Source: Diphasiastrum complanatum (Eukaryota; Streptophyta; Lycopodiopsida; Lycopodiales; Lycopodiaceae). From it: 64,000 nucleotides of DNA. Numbering within the stretch: position 1 is the stretch's first letter; every line of letters begins with the position of its first letter. Of the stretch, positions 11,736 through 28,185 are shown one piece after another. Made by a program: the position numbers and the translations under genes. The stretch lies in contig MU832057.1 in assembly GCA_029204225.1 (NCBI GenBank), positions 25,509 to 89,508 of the forward strand, in the 5' to 3' direction. Below the pieces are notes generated by a model. It ran no database searches and had not been told where the DNA came from. It saw nothing but the letters and a program-made list of their open reading frames with translations.

Positions 11736-13640
11736 GTGATCCGATGGAGTGACCTACCCGAAGAGGCGATAGCTACAGTGGACATTGATATTCGCAACCA
11801 TAAGGCGAATGTCACAACAGTCCCGATGAAAGACAACAAGGAGGAACCCACCAAAATGACAAAAAAGAGCAAAAAGAAGGTGTTGGATTCCTTAAAGTCA
11901 ATCAAGTTGGACTTAGATACAACGTCATCTTCTACACAGGTGACAAAAAATAAAGAAATGACCAGTCGGGCCAAGATCAATATGCTGAAAGAGGAATCTC
12001 GACGAGCTCCAGTTCACGAGATGCCTGATACTTTCAAGAATTATACATTGGATGACATGGTAATCATGATGCTGCAAGCCCAACGAGAACCTGATCAAAG
12101 TCAGGCACCAGCGGAACAAGTCTTTGAGGGACCTGCGCGAACACAGTCGATGAATCTTATGGAACCAGGAGAAGAAGAAAGGATAGTGCATGTGGGAGAG
12201 CAGTTAACACCCACGCAATTCAAGAGACTACGATCCTTGTTGGTGGAATATAAAGACTGTTTTGCTTGGAGCTATAGTGATCTAAAGGGCATTCCGCCAA
12301 CAATAGTCCAACATACCATACCCTTGGTGGACGGAGCAGTCCCCAAGGTGAGCCGGTACTACCGTTGCAACCCAAATTATACAGAACTGATCAAGCAAGA
12401 GTTGCAGAAGCTGATGGACGCAGATTTCATTTACGAAATCGAGCACACGGAATGGGTATCACCAATAGTTATAGTACCCAAGAAGAATGGCAAAATGTGG
12501 ATCTGTGTGAATCTGAAGGCACTTAATGCAGTCACCAAAAAGGACCATTTCCCTTTACCATTTACAAAAAGTGTCCTCGGTAGAGTAGCTGGCGACGAAG
12601 CCTATAGTTTTTTGGATGGCTTCAGCGGCTACAACTAGGTGAAAATAGCCCCCCAGGGCCAGCACAAGACAACATTCACCACGGAATGGGGAACTTATGC
12701 CTATAAAGTGATGTCATTCGGACTTTACAATTCCCCAAGCACTTTCCAGCGAGTCATGCAAGCGACATTCAAAGATTATTTTCAAAAATTTCTGGAAATT
12801 TTCTTGGAGGATCTGTGCGTGCATGGACCAGATTCCGAACATTTATTCAATTTGGAGAAGGTGCTACAAAAATGCTGCGAATACCAAATCTCCCTGAATC
12901 CAGAAAAATGTCAATTCTGGGTGACACATGGCTTGATACTCGGCCATATAGTGTCAAGACACGGGATCGCCACAGATCTACCAAAGATCAGGATCATTAT
13001 TGATCTACCACCATCGGGGACGATCCACGAGGTCTACATTTTCATGGGTCATGCTAACTATAATAGGATCTTCATTCTTGATTTTGCGGAGTTAGCCAGA
13101 CCAATTTACAAGCTCACAACGGATCCACATTGGAATGAGGAAGCTCTAAAGGCTTTCTAGAAGATTAAGGATGCATTGGTCTCAGCACCAATCTTACGAC
13201 CACCCAATTGGTCCATTGAATTTTATGTGCATAGGACGCATCGAAGTATGCAGTTGGAGCAGTCTTAACCCAGCCAAGTGAACACAAAAAGGATTTTCCA
13301 ATCCGATTTGCAAGCCGACAGCTCAGTGATACCAAAATAAATTATTCAACCAGAGAGCGGGAAGCACTGACAATGATTTATGCGGTTAAGAAGTTTCGAC
13401 ACTATTTGATGGCCACACATTTTGCTTTTTATACAGACCATCAACCCTTGCTATATCTCGTTAATAAAACTTGCAACACCGGGAGAATCACCAGATGGCT
13501 CCTTCTGTTGTTGGAATTTGATTTTTGGATAGTAGTTTGCAAGGGAAAACAACACTACATGGCAGATCATGTGTCACGAATCAAAGAAAAGGAGATTGCG
13601 ACCCAACCTGATGATGAGCTGGCAGATGCTGCCTTATTCT
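11736..13640 (+). pseudogene. Tat-like reverse transcriptase and RNase H
   Basis: RT begins near 12180. It shows EWVSPIVIVPKKNGKMWICVN, KDHFPLPF, SFLDGFSGYN, KVMSFGLYNSPSTFQ, then FLEIFLEDLCVHG where the family has an Asp-Asp catalytic pair, so one catalytic Asp is Glu here. TAG codons at 12636-12638 (GYN-stop-V) and 13158-13160 (AF-stop-KIK) replace conserved Gln. RNase H is split by a frameshift near 13235 and continues with INYSTREREALTMIYAVKKFRHYL, YTDHQPLLYLVN and ADHVSRIKEKE. Upstream, 11736-12180 is a basic linker. The enzyme is inactive as it stands. Confidence 0.92.
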
Positions 13641-14901
13641 ACGTAGACACAGTACCAAAATGGGCTGCCAACATTGTTGAATATCTAATGCGGGGCCAAC
13701 CAGACAAATCACTACCAAAGGTGGAACAATGGAAATTGATCTTGAAGGCTAGACCTTATCAGTTGATTGTCGGCCAGTTGTATCGAAGAGGTCCTGTTGG
13801 AATTCTTCGATGGTGTATTCTTCCTCATGAGGCCACCCAAATAATTTTGCTTTCACATGAAGGCATGGGTGGAGGTCATTTTGCATCTGACATTATAGTT
13901 CGCAAGATCCTGCAATCAGAATGTTGGTGGCCATCCATTCATAAGGATACGGAGGAATACTTGAAAAAGTGCGATGTGTGCCAAAGGGCAAGGAGACCAA
14001 CGAGATTGAATTATGATCTACTGCATCCAGTCTTAGTCCAAGCACCATTCGAAAAATGGGGATTGGATTATATCGGTCCAATTCACCCTGCAGCAAGGAG
14101 TTCTTAGGCTCGTACATAATCATAGCCACATACTACCTCACCAAATGGGTCGAAGCCAAGGTAGTAAGAGTAGCTGATGCTAGGACAACTGCCAAGTTCC
14201 TTTATGAAAATATCATTCTGCGCTTCGGATGCCCGGTGGAACTAGTCAGCGATCGCGGAAGCCATTTCATCATCAAGGTCCTGTTGGAGGAATTCTTCGT
14301 GATCCACAGAACCAGTACGCCTTATTATCCTTGTGGTAATGGGCAAGCAGAATCATCCAATAAGATCTTGTATAGCGTGCTCACGAAAACAGTTGAGGCT
14401 AGAATATCAGATTGGGGACACAAGTTGCATGCTGCACTATGGGCATTCAGGACAACATATAAAGGAAGCACTGATCAAACACCCTTCCAGTTGGTATATG
14501 GTCAGGATGCTGTGATGCCAGTAGAGTTTTTGGTTCCTTCATTAAGGATTGCCACCGCGCAATGTCTTAATGAGTCCAAATCTCTACAGCTATGCCATGA
14601 AGCTTTGCATAAACTCCGTGAAACACACTTACTAGTTGTGCATGCATTGGCAGCTGAAAAGGAAAGACGCAAACCTTGGCATGATCGCAGACTACAAAAG
14701 AAGGATCTTCATTCAGGAGATATGGTCCTGATGTATAAAACCAAAGCGATCAAGGGAAAGTTAAAATTCACTGGCGAAGGTCCTTATAGGATCAAGGAAA
14801 TTCTTAATCGCCGTGAACTTAGAAAAGCTAGATGGGATGCCATTCGGCACACCCATCAACGGTATCCGGTTGCACAAGTATTGGCCACCACAGTGAGATA
14901 G
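13641..14901 (+). pseudogene. Tat-like integrase
   Basis: The zinc-binding HHCC domain is complete: HEGMGGGHF, then KKCDVCQRA. The core has the three acidic residues in GLDYIGPIH, LVSDRGSHF and GNGQAESSNK. Between the first and second lies a TAG (14105-14107, SS-stop-AR) next to a one-base frameshift. The C-terminal segment AIKGKLKFTGEGPYRIKE is typical of Tat integrases. It would insert element cDNA into the genome. The frame ends with TGA/TAG at about 14901 and the accessory region follows. Confidence 0.92.
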
Positions 14902-15866
14902 ATCCAGATTGGGGGTGGCACGTTACAAAAAGCTAATCAGCTCAGCCATTACCGTTAGATCTAAGGAGATCAAGCCAAATCAAGCTAAATCCATCAAGAT
15001 TCAGCCAGATCTGGCAAGATCAGAGAAATCCATCAGAATCCAAGGAGGATCTAGATCCTAATAGGATAAAAAAGAAGCAGATCATTAGATTGACTGATGG
15101 ATCTACTACTAAGAATCCATCAGAACTTCCAGAGAACTACCAACAGTCAGATCAAGCCTGGATGAAGTTGATTACCAGTTTACAAAAGTTAAAAATCAGA
15201 AAATCTCAAGATCTCGTCAAAAAACACTCTGAAAGAACACTTTTTTCATGATTTTTTGAAATCCCCTGGGAGATAACTCTTAAAAATTGGACAGTCACTA
15301 GATCTAACCTAGATGCATCCATGAAAATCTTTGCAAGAGTTCTTGATGGAGGAATCATCATTTTTTAGTGTATGCGAGAGTTCCCAGAAGCTGAATTTTT
15401 AGAATCCTCGCAGAGCATCAAGATCATCTTACCAACCCTCGCAAGGTGCCTAGATGGAATCAGAGCAGTGAAATTAGCCTGCCTACATGGTCTGATCTTA
15501 AAAATCCAATTCTCTGAAGTCTTAGAATCCTGTAAAAAAGGTGCCTGCCAAAATTTGGGTAGAACTGAGCAAGGGAAAGTGGATTTCACCTAATACACAC
15601 TCTAAATTCTGCTATATAAGGGCTGAATTCGAGTCATTTGTCACCTTTGCTAGCGAAGCTCTGCCGAAATTTCCACTAAAAATACCAAGTTTTTTGTTTT
15701 CGACCAAACTTCCTACCAACTGTCATCTGCTCATGCGTTCTGAACTACAATCATTGTCATCCAACACTCATTATTCTCAGTTTTCTACTATTTCCACATC
15801 TTTTTCCATTTTCCACCGTTTTTTTTACTTTTTCGACTTTTTTGACCACTAATCATCCTTGCTAAC
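14902..15866 (+). other. Post-integrase spacer of the Tat-like element
   Basis: About 960 bases without a supported gene. The first 250 bases are rich in AGATC words (ATCAGCCAGATC, AAGATCAG and similar). At 15319-15450 four copies of the leader motif recur (TGCGAGAGTTCCC, CCTCGCAGAG, CCCTCGCAAGG). CTATATAAGG at 15612-15621 resembles a TATA box about 250 bases before the accessory reading frame, so a separate transcript is possible but unproven. Confidence 0.5.
15612..15621 (+). promoter_or_regulatory. Possible internal TATA box upstream of the accessory frame
   Basis: CTATATAAGG in a C/T-rich setting, about 250 bases before the Met at 15867. Some plant elements express the gene after pol from an internal promoter or by splicing; nothing here proves either. 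Confidence 0.35.
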
Positions 15867-18355
15867 ATGGCCTCCTCATCCTTTGAAGACTCTGACACCA
15901 AACAGATGATCCAGCGTGACATCCACGAGGCCACACAGATTTGGCCTCTATTCTATGACACTCTGATCCAACCATGGCTACAGACAACCGGCCCACTCCT
16001 TGAAGCAATGGGTTTTTACCCGGCGCTCTTTCATTATGAGATTGACATGGGCCTCGCCCTTCACGCTTATGCCACCTAGGACGACTCGATGGTCACCGTT
16101 GGCATTATGTCCGGTGATCGTCAACCATCTCCCATCGCCACGCCAAAGCTCTGATCAAACCATTCGTCACCCAAACCACACTAGAAGTCTCCATCCAAAC
16201 TAACTATGGTTACTAAATAGAAGCTATCACGGAATCCATCATTCAGGCGGCTGCGCATCAGTTGAATAACTTTTTGGTTATTTCAACATTTTGCAAGGAC
16301 AGAATCCAATCTACACTGCTGAGTCAGATAGTGGAATCCTTTCTAGAATTCCCTAATCCCTTTGTTGTGCCATACAACTGGCATAGCTTCCTTATTCGAG
16401 AACTAACAAACTCCATCAAACCCAACAACCGTGAGCGAATTGCAGTAGGCCCCCTGTTGTGTAACTTTGCCTACGTACTTCTCGAGGCAAAAGTGCACGG
16501 TTTCCAATGCTCATCCCACCTATCTACCCTCACCCGCTTTGCCAACAAAGGTTGTCGAGGGTAGCCAACCGCTGCCTGATGACGCATTTGTACAAACAAT
16601 TTTTGTATCATCACCAGATCGGACTGACCCTACTGCTCCAAATGGCATCAGGATAAATTAAAACCTGATCGAAGACAATGACGACGGAATTCCACACGTC
16701 TTCAGGGCCGATACAACATAAGCCCGTGCCAGTGCCAGTGTACCAGCTGCTCCCACGGATCTAACGACGGCGTACCAAACTCTAGGAAAATACATCCTGG
16801 ATGCGGTAGCGGCCAAAGCTATTCTGAAAAGTAGGGTACTACATTTGGCAACGAGTAATACACAGTTGCGAGTAGACCTCACCAAGTTGCAGCAAGAGCT
16901 GATTCTGGATCAACAACACAAACAAGCAGGGCACCAGGAGATTGCCAAGCTGCAGCAGAAGGAGGAGGGCCTAAACAAATATATTCAAAGCATCTCCAAA
17001 GCACTGACTGAGGCCTCCACAAAGGTGCAGGAGCTTCAAGCTGAAGCATCCCAACGGCTTGCCCCCATGTAGGCGCAACTTACACTTTTGGAAACAGAGA
17101 ACACGCGCCTGGGGACGAAGGTCAAAGCCTTGCAAGACAAAAAGCTCGCTTGGTTAGCTCAATCTGCACCAGACACAAGGCCACTTTCCCAATCAGAGAT
17201 GAATCTTCTACGGCGTCAAGTGCAGATTTATAGCCAAACCCTCAACAACTACCAGGCATAGGTCAATAAGTATCGGGCACGCGCAACGCAAGAGCTCGCC
17301 CAGGCCAAGGAAGCCTTCAAGGCGTGCCAACAATAATGGAAATGAAGGCCCAGCCCACCCTCATGGTAATTTCACCGCCACCTAATTTTGACGCTGTACA
17401 GACTAGTACCAACCAAGATCAGAGCCAGTAGGCAGCAGAGGGATTCCAACCAGATCAAGGGTCCGAAGGCCGAGACCAAGGGCAACCATATGCGACTGCT
17501 ACAACGTGAGACTAGAGCCAAGGCGCAACCACCAGCCAAGGCCAAGCAACATCATCTAGAGGTTCGCGTACGATATCTACCAGCCGGGCCTTTCGAAGAC
17601 CGAAGTCCGTGGAGGAGAACATCAATGGATTTTTATCCAAATATCCCCACAAGTCATCAAGAGACGGCTGACAGATATCATTCTCAGCTCAGACCATCAA
17701 GGAAAAAGAATTGCAAGCCTTACCCGTCCTCCAACCACAACCGGAGTGGCGACAACAGTTATTTGAGAGAGACCCTGCGGCCATCAGTGCTTACGTGACG
17801 AGTCCACAACAGTTACGGGTGGACGTGCATTTTTTGCCATGTCCAAGAAGATCCAAATGGGTGGAATGTGGCACTCCTCTGGACCAAATCACACTACACA
17901 ATCTCAACTGGCCAATCATCAAATCCGAATATGGGTGGACTACGGATGTAGACGCCAGAAGGGCTCTCTCCACATTCGCCAATCACTACATCAATTGTCC
18001 CGATCCCATAGTCCGCGCGGCAGCCACTTACGCCCGGAACTTAGAATGTTTAATGGGCATTGAAACAAAATGGAATGATTTTCTTCCCTCCATATTTTTT
18101 GATCCAAATAAGGCGCTAGCTTCCGACAAAGTCGAAGACCAGCTGCTAGTCGCTCGCGTATATTACCGAGCCGCATTCCTTGGAGGTCCCTGGACGAAAC
18201 GATTCCAAGCATGGGTGGATCAGAAATGGCTAACAGGAGTCCACAAGTCCTTCCACACGCCAAAGGACTCGAAGAAACTGGACCGTCTCAACTTCATGGA
18301 AGATGTTATTGGCTACTTGATCCACCAGAGGCGGTCCAAGAGAACGCTATACTAA
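15867..18355 (+). pseudogene. Accessory reading frame after integrase (unknown function, coiled coil)
   Basis: I do not recognise this protein. It lies in sense orientation between integrase and the 3' LTR and is about 830 codons long if read through its breaks. The N-terminal part (from 15867, MASSSFEDSD) and a piece at 16262-16564 look globular. 16845-17335 encodes a long Glu/Gln/Lys-rich coiled coil (LQQELILDQQHKQAGHQE onwards, broken by TAG at 17070-17072 and 17259-17261). After a basic linker, 17600-18355 encodes an uninterrupted globular domain (EWRQQLFERDPAAIS, HFLPCPRRSKWVECGTPLDQ, PIIKSEYGWTTDVDARRAL, ending in RRSKRTLY). Retand- and Athila-type elements also carry extra genes here; no membrane segment typical of an envelope protein is visible. 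Confidence 0.6.
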
Positions 18356-18401
18356 ACCGGCATAGTGCCGAAGGACCGGCACTACTTCAGGCCGTGGGTC
18401 C

Positions 18402-18961
18402 TGTTGGGGGTATTCCCAACAAAGTGTAAATAAATAAAATCCTCCAATAAAATGTGTTGCGAGTGCATGTCATCCTGCGTGTATAAGCCCATGGCCCAAT
18501 GAGCACGCAATTAAAGTTGTAAATAAAATAAACTTGACTTGGGCCTTGGAATTAAAAAGCTAGAGGCCCAATGTCATTTTTAAACTTAGAGATTACTTTT
18601 TAGAGTTGGGTCCAAATTGGGACTTACATGAATCTTGTGATTTCTAATTTACTTTTTGTAGACCCTTGGATCAAGTTGGTTCCAAGATGAATGGATAGGA
18701 TCATTATGAATATTAGCCAATAAGATTGAGACGCAAGGGCCTTCCCCATTTTATAAAAAGGCACCATTTGTACACTATTTCCATGCTTAATGAGAAGGAG
18801 GAAACTCTACCAATTTTGGAAGAGAAGCATCCTCATTTGCAATTCAATGCTTGCTATTGCTCTCGTTGTTTACATTTGTTTTCAAGTTCATGCTTGTTGG
18901 TTTCAAAAATTAAAGTTTCTCTTTTAGCAAGTACAATGTGCATTTGAGCTAACGTCCACCC

Positions 18962-19047
<86 letters not shown>

Positions 19048-19273
19048 CTTCTCAATCTCTTCTTCTCCATTCCTTCTCTTCAACCAAAACCATGAAGAAT
19101 GTTAGTGTAGAGGAGTAGAGTTCAAGAGGAGTAGTATAGTGGTGAGTAGAGCTAAGGTAGAAAGTAGGAAACTAACTGAAAGTAGCATCTATGCTTAGTT
19201 AGGTACCTATCCAGTGATCTAACCTTTGTTGACAGGCGGAAGGGCTATACTATGAGAGATCTTCGACCCCACA
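18402..19273 (+). repeat. 3' LTR of the Tat-like element
   Basis: 872 bases, TGTTGGGGG to CCCCACA, homologous to 7179-8074. It contains the TATA box at 18752-18759 and a (CT)n run of 80 bases at 18965-19044. No clean polypurine tract precedes it (GGCCGTGGGTCC). Confidence 0.95.
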
Positions 19274-19278
19274 ACTTG

Positions 19279-20044
19279 AGAATCTGACAGTCTTTCTTGT
19301 TGTGATTGGTTTTCTTGCAATATCTGCAGAAGAGTTTGGTCTTGGTAGTTTGTTGTCGATTGTGTTGTTGTTGTTGTGTTGAATGTGTCTGCTCAACCTT
19401 TGTCTTCTTATCCTTGAAATTCTTCTTCTTGAATTGTTGCTCAAGATCATTGTCTCTTTATTCGAGGTGGATAAGCTTTTTCTCCTTATTTCTTCCTACA
19501 ATAAACTTGCAGTCAGCTTATGGAGTGATAGCGTAGGAGTATTGCTCAGAATCATACTAGATTGTCGTAGGAGAGAGAAAGACTGGCAAGAAGAGACATA
19601 GTAGAGTCTTCTTCAAAGATAGACGAACCTATTGTAGCTAATTGATTCAACAACTGTTTGAACTCATTCAGATGATCACTGACTGAGGTGACTTCGTTCA
19701 TTTTAAGGGTAAGGACCTTCTTTCTTAAGAAGAGACAAGTCGATACATCTGATGTTTCATAAATGCTTGTTAAAATATCTCATGCTTCTTTCGACGTGGT
19801 ACTATTTGATACGTGAGGTATTTGAGTATCTTTCATATTTAAGGATACAATGGCAAGTGCTTTGCCATTCTTTGCTTCCCAAATGGGTAGTAATTCTAGT
19901 TCAGTCGGTCTGGCTATTAAACCATTTACGTATCCCCATAGCTCTTTTTGGATCAGTATCATCCTCATTTTGAATTTCCACATGTGGAAATCATCTCCGT
20001 TGAACTTATTAATCAATCAAATTTTTTGAGGTTGATCCTTCCAT
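19279..20044 (-). pseudogene. Copia D gag (5' half)
   Basis: It likely starts at the ATG whose complement is 20042-20044; one extra base near 20015 shifts the frame before KFNGDDFHMWKFKMRMIL, the opening of copia gag. The UBN2-type body follows through several breaks (ELWGYVNGLI, SDHLNEFKQLLNQLATIG, SLLASLSLSYDN), then a CCHC zinc knuckle CRYCKKTNHNKKDC at about 19320-19280. The sequence is cut straight after QILK by the Tat element and continues in frame at 7178. Confidence 0.87.
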
Positions 20045-20150
20045 GAAGATCGAAGAATAGAGATTGTACACAAATCAATTATAAACTAGCTCTAAAAAAT
20101 ATGAATTTTTTTTAGGTTCATTTGATCTCAAGACTCTAGTATATCTAAAC

Positions 20151-20164
20151 CCGCTCTGATACCA
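20151..20164 (-). other. Primer binding site of copia D (initiator tRNA-Met type)
   Basis: Minus-strand TGGTATCAGAGCGG, about 110 bases before the gag start, matches the common plant copia primer site. The 5' LTR of copia D should therefore lie to the right (from about 20165), but its far end could not be located. Confidence 0.8.

Positions 20165-21652
<1,488 letters not shown>

Positions 21653-21743
<91 letters not shown>
21653..21743. repeat. (AG)n microsatellite
   Basis: About 91 bases of perfect AG repeat in otherwise non-coding DNA. Confidence 0.97.
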
Positions 21744-24010
<2,267 letters not shown>

Positions 24011-25407
24011 AAATTTATATTAGATTGAGAGTAACAAGATTTCACATAGTCCCTCTTGACAAGTCAAGACCAAACCCTTTGAACCCTTCAATTTATAGCA
24101 TAACAGGTAAAAATACAGTTGTATAAAGTTTAACAGTACAAAGTACCATAAAGTGAAGCATGTTTTAAGACACCCAGCTGTTACCTGCCACCATCCCACA
24201 CAACAAAACCGCACAAGTTAGTCACATGAGGAAGACATGTGTCATAGTTGAGCATCAATTGTTATCCATGTCCGAAACAAGATTTAGTACTTTATCAGCT
24301 TAATTGCATTTTTTTAAAAGTACGTCCAATCTTCTCAATCATTTATTTCATTACTAAGCAATACATTCCGCCCTTTAAAGAAGTCATATCAGGGCAAAAG
24401 CCATACTGATCAATACAAGAGCAAAAGAAATGTATTAGGTTCACATTTATATTTTACATGCAAGAAACTATCCTTCACTATATTGATGGACAGAGACATG
24501 ACTACGGTCACAACGCTAGGTACTAGAGCACCTTCGTGCTATGCTAGCCCCCATGGATATCCCGTAACGTCCGTTTTTTGGGAGTCCAAGCACCAAACAA
24601 CTTGGGCAAATCCCCCGGATGATTGCTCTGGTAGAATGATAGAAACTATGATGATAGTTACCTTTGATAAAAAGTATAATGGCTTCTAAAGAATGTAGCA
24701 TGAAGAAAGCTTGGCTTGATAGTTTTCTCCCTGAAAAGATGTGTGCACAAAATATGATAATCTATATATTGTGGATATTGTGGGGAAGGAAATGCTCTTG
24801 AAAAGTTGAATGATAAGTTAATAATCTGCGGGAAAATGATGGATTAACTATTGATAAAGACTATGAGGTTGGTAGAAGTACTCTATGCTTAACACAATAT
24901 TTTCGGTTTGAATCTTCTAGCACGTAGGTGATTTGTTAAAACAGCTGAAGATGGATAGTTCGCAAGAGATGACTTCGTCTATCATTCAGGTACGATGTTA
25001 TACGGAACTTCACCAATACGGTGGGTAGCCTTACTCGTTACTATGTGAAATCTTATCTATGCATGATAATACTGCAAATGCTTCCTTTAATGGTAGTAGC
25101 TAATAAATTTAGAAAAGTCTGATCTTATGTACGTTAAAATAGACATGAGCTTGTGGTTTTTGTTAAATAAAGTTCTCTTGCATCCTGAGTCCCATTATTA
25201 TATGTAAAGTCACGTACTCATATAGGGCTTGACCATGGTACACTTGAATGGCATTTTGCAATGTAGACCACATCGAAGTGATTTTGTTAGGCACATTAAG
25301 ATAAAATTCAGTGGATGAATCACACTGCCAGAATAGGCTGGTATCCACATTTAGGATACTCCGATATGAAATCTCCTTAAGGCCTGCTCTCTCCATAAGG
25401 AGAGGAG
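24011..25407. other. Non-coding flank, no recognised genes
   Basis: No family motif was seen. The open frame at 25163-25444 on the minus strand has no recognisable domain and may be a degraded downstream part of element E. Confidence 0.4.
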
Positions 25408-26034
25408 TCAGTATATCAAGAGATCCAGAAATAAACGTAGCCACCTTAGAAAATAACAGTCATGTGCGTTTGTAATCCATCTGAACGCATTTTTGTGTGC
25501 TTTGAAAGTACAGAGTAAGAAAGGTAATTCTTCTTTCCCTATTAGAAAATCAGGTATTTTAGTAGCAAACGTATCTTGAATCTCAACCATAGCTATGTCT
25601 AGTGTATTATCATTTTCATTTGGAAATGGGAATTGTCTTGTAGTTCTTAATATTATAAAATCCATAAGAAACTTATGGTCCCCAATATAAACTATAACTT
25701 GAGACAATTCTCCTATTGGTGATCTTCTAGTTGCATAAGCTAATCTTAAATGTCTTAAGGTGGGTGCTATTCTATGATGAATGCCTAACTCATATGTTGT
25801 TTCTTCAGTCATTATGTTTACGCTACATCCGAAATCTATGGGTACACTATCTAAGATGCAGCCATTGATTACTACCTGAATCTCGGGTTGACCTTCATCA
25901 CCGTAATTAACTAATCCTACGTTGACGAATGGTAACTTCGTTTTTCTTTTCTTTCTATTTTGCAAAAATTGCTTAATTTCTTTCTTGTAATATTGATTAT
26001 CGTCTAATAGTTGTTTAAAAGTTATATTGGACAT
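25408..26034 (-). pseudogene. Element E retropepsin region (Ty3/gypsy, Tat/Athila-like)
   Basis: Contains EIQVVINGCILDSVPIDFGC followed by SVNIMTEETTYELGI. The Asp-Phe-Gly-Cys-Ser at the active site replaces the usual Asp-x-Gly-Ala/Ser, so activity is doubtful although the fold signature is clear. The rest (HLRLAYATRRSPIGELSQV, KFLMDFIILRT) fits a gypsy protease. It lies downstream of the gag pieces at 26365-27006 in the same orientation. No RT follows; the element is truncated near 25400. Confidence 0.7.
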
Positions 26035-26364
26035 TCTGGAGACAAGGTCTTTACTATATCATAAGAACGGTTTCTAAGTGGCGATGGATCTCTAGGTATC
26101 TCGCTACTTATAACTGGATTTGAAAATGTTACTTTTTTAACTTTTCTAGTTTTTTCGTCTAAAAGCTTTTTAGCTTTTGAACTAATATCAACATCATAAT
26201 GTTTTTCAGTAGGCCTATCAAGGTCTAGTTCCTTACTATTATGAATTTTTACTAACTGTTCTGCGACCTTCGTTTTTTTTTTGTCTCATTGTTCACATTT
26301 TTTGCGGTTTTCGCAGATTTTGTCTTAGTTTTTTTTTTTATCTTTAAGCGTTAAAGAATATTTA

Positions 26365-27006
26365 CTACACTCTATGAGTATACTTCCTAAGTGATTCCTT
26401 TGGCTTTTTCTCAACAAAATTAAGCCGAGCCAACAATCTAGTGGAATATCTTATTTCCCTAAACTGTTTAAGGAATGCTGCTTTTAATGCGTTCCAAGTA
26501 TTAATCGTCTCCGGTACTAATTGACTGTACCAAATCCTAGCCTGCTTCCACAAAAGACCTGACAAAATTCTAACTTAGTCCTCATCCGTATGTTCTTTAT
26601 TTGCTATGGTAATGGATTCAAACTGTGAGAAATAACTATCCGCTTCTTCAGATGACAATCCCTTAAAGAAATCGTATCTGATTTTTGTAGATGTGGGTGG
26701 CACTGGGTTAGCCATATTATCAGGTGGTGGTGAGCTAGATGACCTTGGAGGACTTGGAGGATTTGGAGGATTAGAATCTAGACTACGCTCAGATGATGGT
26801 TCTGATGAAGAAGATTTTGATTTTGAACTTGGTTTGGAAGTAGAATAAGACGAATTTGGTTCAGATGAATCTGTAGAACTTGGTGTTTCAACGGATCTTT
26901 TATCAGATGAATCTAAAAATGTTGTAGTAGCATTTAGAAGATCATTAAACGCTTCAGATGTTAATCTTGCTCTAACTGACGAGTTTTGCAAATTCTGCAA
27001 ATACAA
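26365..27006 (-). pseudogene. Element E gag
   Basis: The N-terminal section (26575-27006) is rich in Ser and Pro, then shows KIRYDFFKGLSSEEADSYFS, with the capsid domain continuing in the second piece (26365-26565): KQARIWYSQLVPETINTWNA, FLKQFREIRY, KPKESLRKYTHRV. This is the Retrotrans_gag pattern. One stop and a frame change separate the pieces at about 26570. The start lies about 150 bases from a tRNA-Asp primer site, as expected for gag. 26035-26364 is a degraded Lys-rich linker. Confidence 0.78.
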
Positions 27007-27160
27007 ATCTCTAGATTTCCTATATGCTTCTAATCAATGTGCATGCTCTAAACGTTTCTGTTCAATAGTTGTTTGAGAGTATGTTATTGGTATGTGTTAC
27101 ATGAGAAAGATTCGTTGTACGTAATACACTTAAAATTATTGCAAAAGATGAAATTCATTT

Positions 27161-27177
27161 CCCCGGCAATGGCGCCA
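27161..27177 (-). other. Primer binding site of element E, tRNA-Asp type
   Basis: Minus-strand TGGCGCCATTGCCGGGG, one base different from the plant tRNA-Asp complement, five bases from the LTR end. Confidence 0.9.
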
Positions 27178-27182
27178 AATTA

Positions 27183-28185
27183 TGTGGTGGCCTAGTCATT
27201 ATAGATTTCCACAAAATCAATGAATTAAGTAGTATAAAAGGTTTGATTGTTCCCCAAGAGGGAGAATAATCTCATCTTTTGTATGATAAGTGTATGTATA
27301 ATGGTAAATAGACTGGAATGTGTAATATTCACAATGAATACTATAGCAACATATCTGATTATCCAAAGATATTTGAATAAATTGGCATCCAAGAACACCA
27401 ATGATGAAACAATTTGGTCAAGGTCTGTGATTATAAAGATTACTATACCTTTCGGGCCCTTCGGGTAACAGTTAAGCAATCAGATCAAACAACAACTAGC
27501 AAACAGATTCATCAAACAGAATCGCATTGGCTAAAGATTCCTCTTAATCAGACACAGAATTAGTTCTTATCGCAGGCAAACAGATTTGAGCATCAAACAC
27601 ATTCATTATCTGAACATGTAGCTCATTCAAAATTGAAAGAAGTTATGCTTAAGGTTATGCCTAACAGCTTCGGCTAATTCCCTACACACATTAGTCATTG
27701 GTGACGTCTAAAAATTTGTGTTAGAGTGGCTGAAATTCAGTAAAACATGAGAAATATGTGTGACGCAAACAAAATAGTATCACAAACAATCACAGATCAT
27801 ACAGAGTGTATTCACTCAATTGATAAGAAGTAATGCTATAAAAGTTGATAGAGGGAAAGTATGCTTGAGTTTATAGAAACTTGCTCTTCTCTCTTTATTG
27901 ATACTCAGATTTGTGCAAATGCATAAGTACAATGGCACAAAGTGTCGACCTTATAGGAACGATCACCGGCCTCAATGTCGTTTACCAACCGTCAAAACGT
28001 TGGTTGAGATCCGCTACTGCATCTCTTATAGAATGTCGCAAATTCTAACCTAAATGTGAATTTACAAAGTGCAAATAGGCCTTTACATGAATTTAGGCAC
28101 TATAGCACATTTACATGTATAAAAATTGAAAATTTTGACAATGTATAACAATAAATTGGATAATGTGGGATCATGAGGCTCCACA
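27183..28185 (-). repeat. 5' LTR of element E
   Basis: About 1003 bases, bounded by TGTGG and CCACA. On the minus strand it starts TGTGGAGCCTCATGATCCC and ends beside the primer site at 27177. A 135-base plus-strand copy of its start occurs at 30576-30710. Confidence 0.85.

Noticed and set aside
24480-24700. Possible small gene at 24483-24689
   Set aside because: No start context, no motif and an equal-length frame on the other strand.
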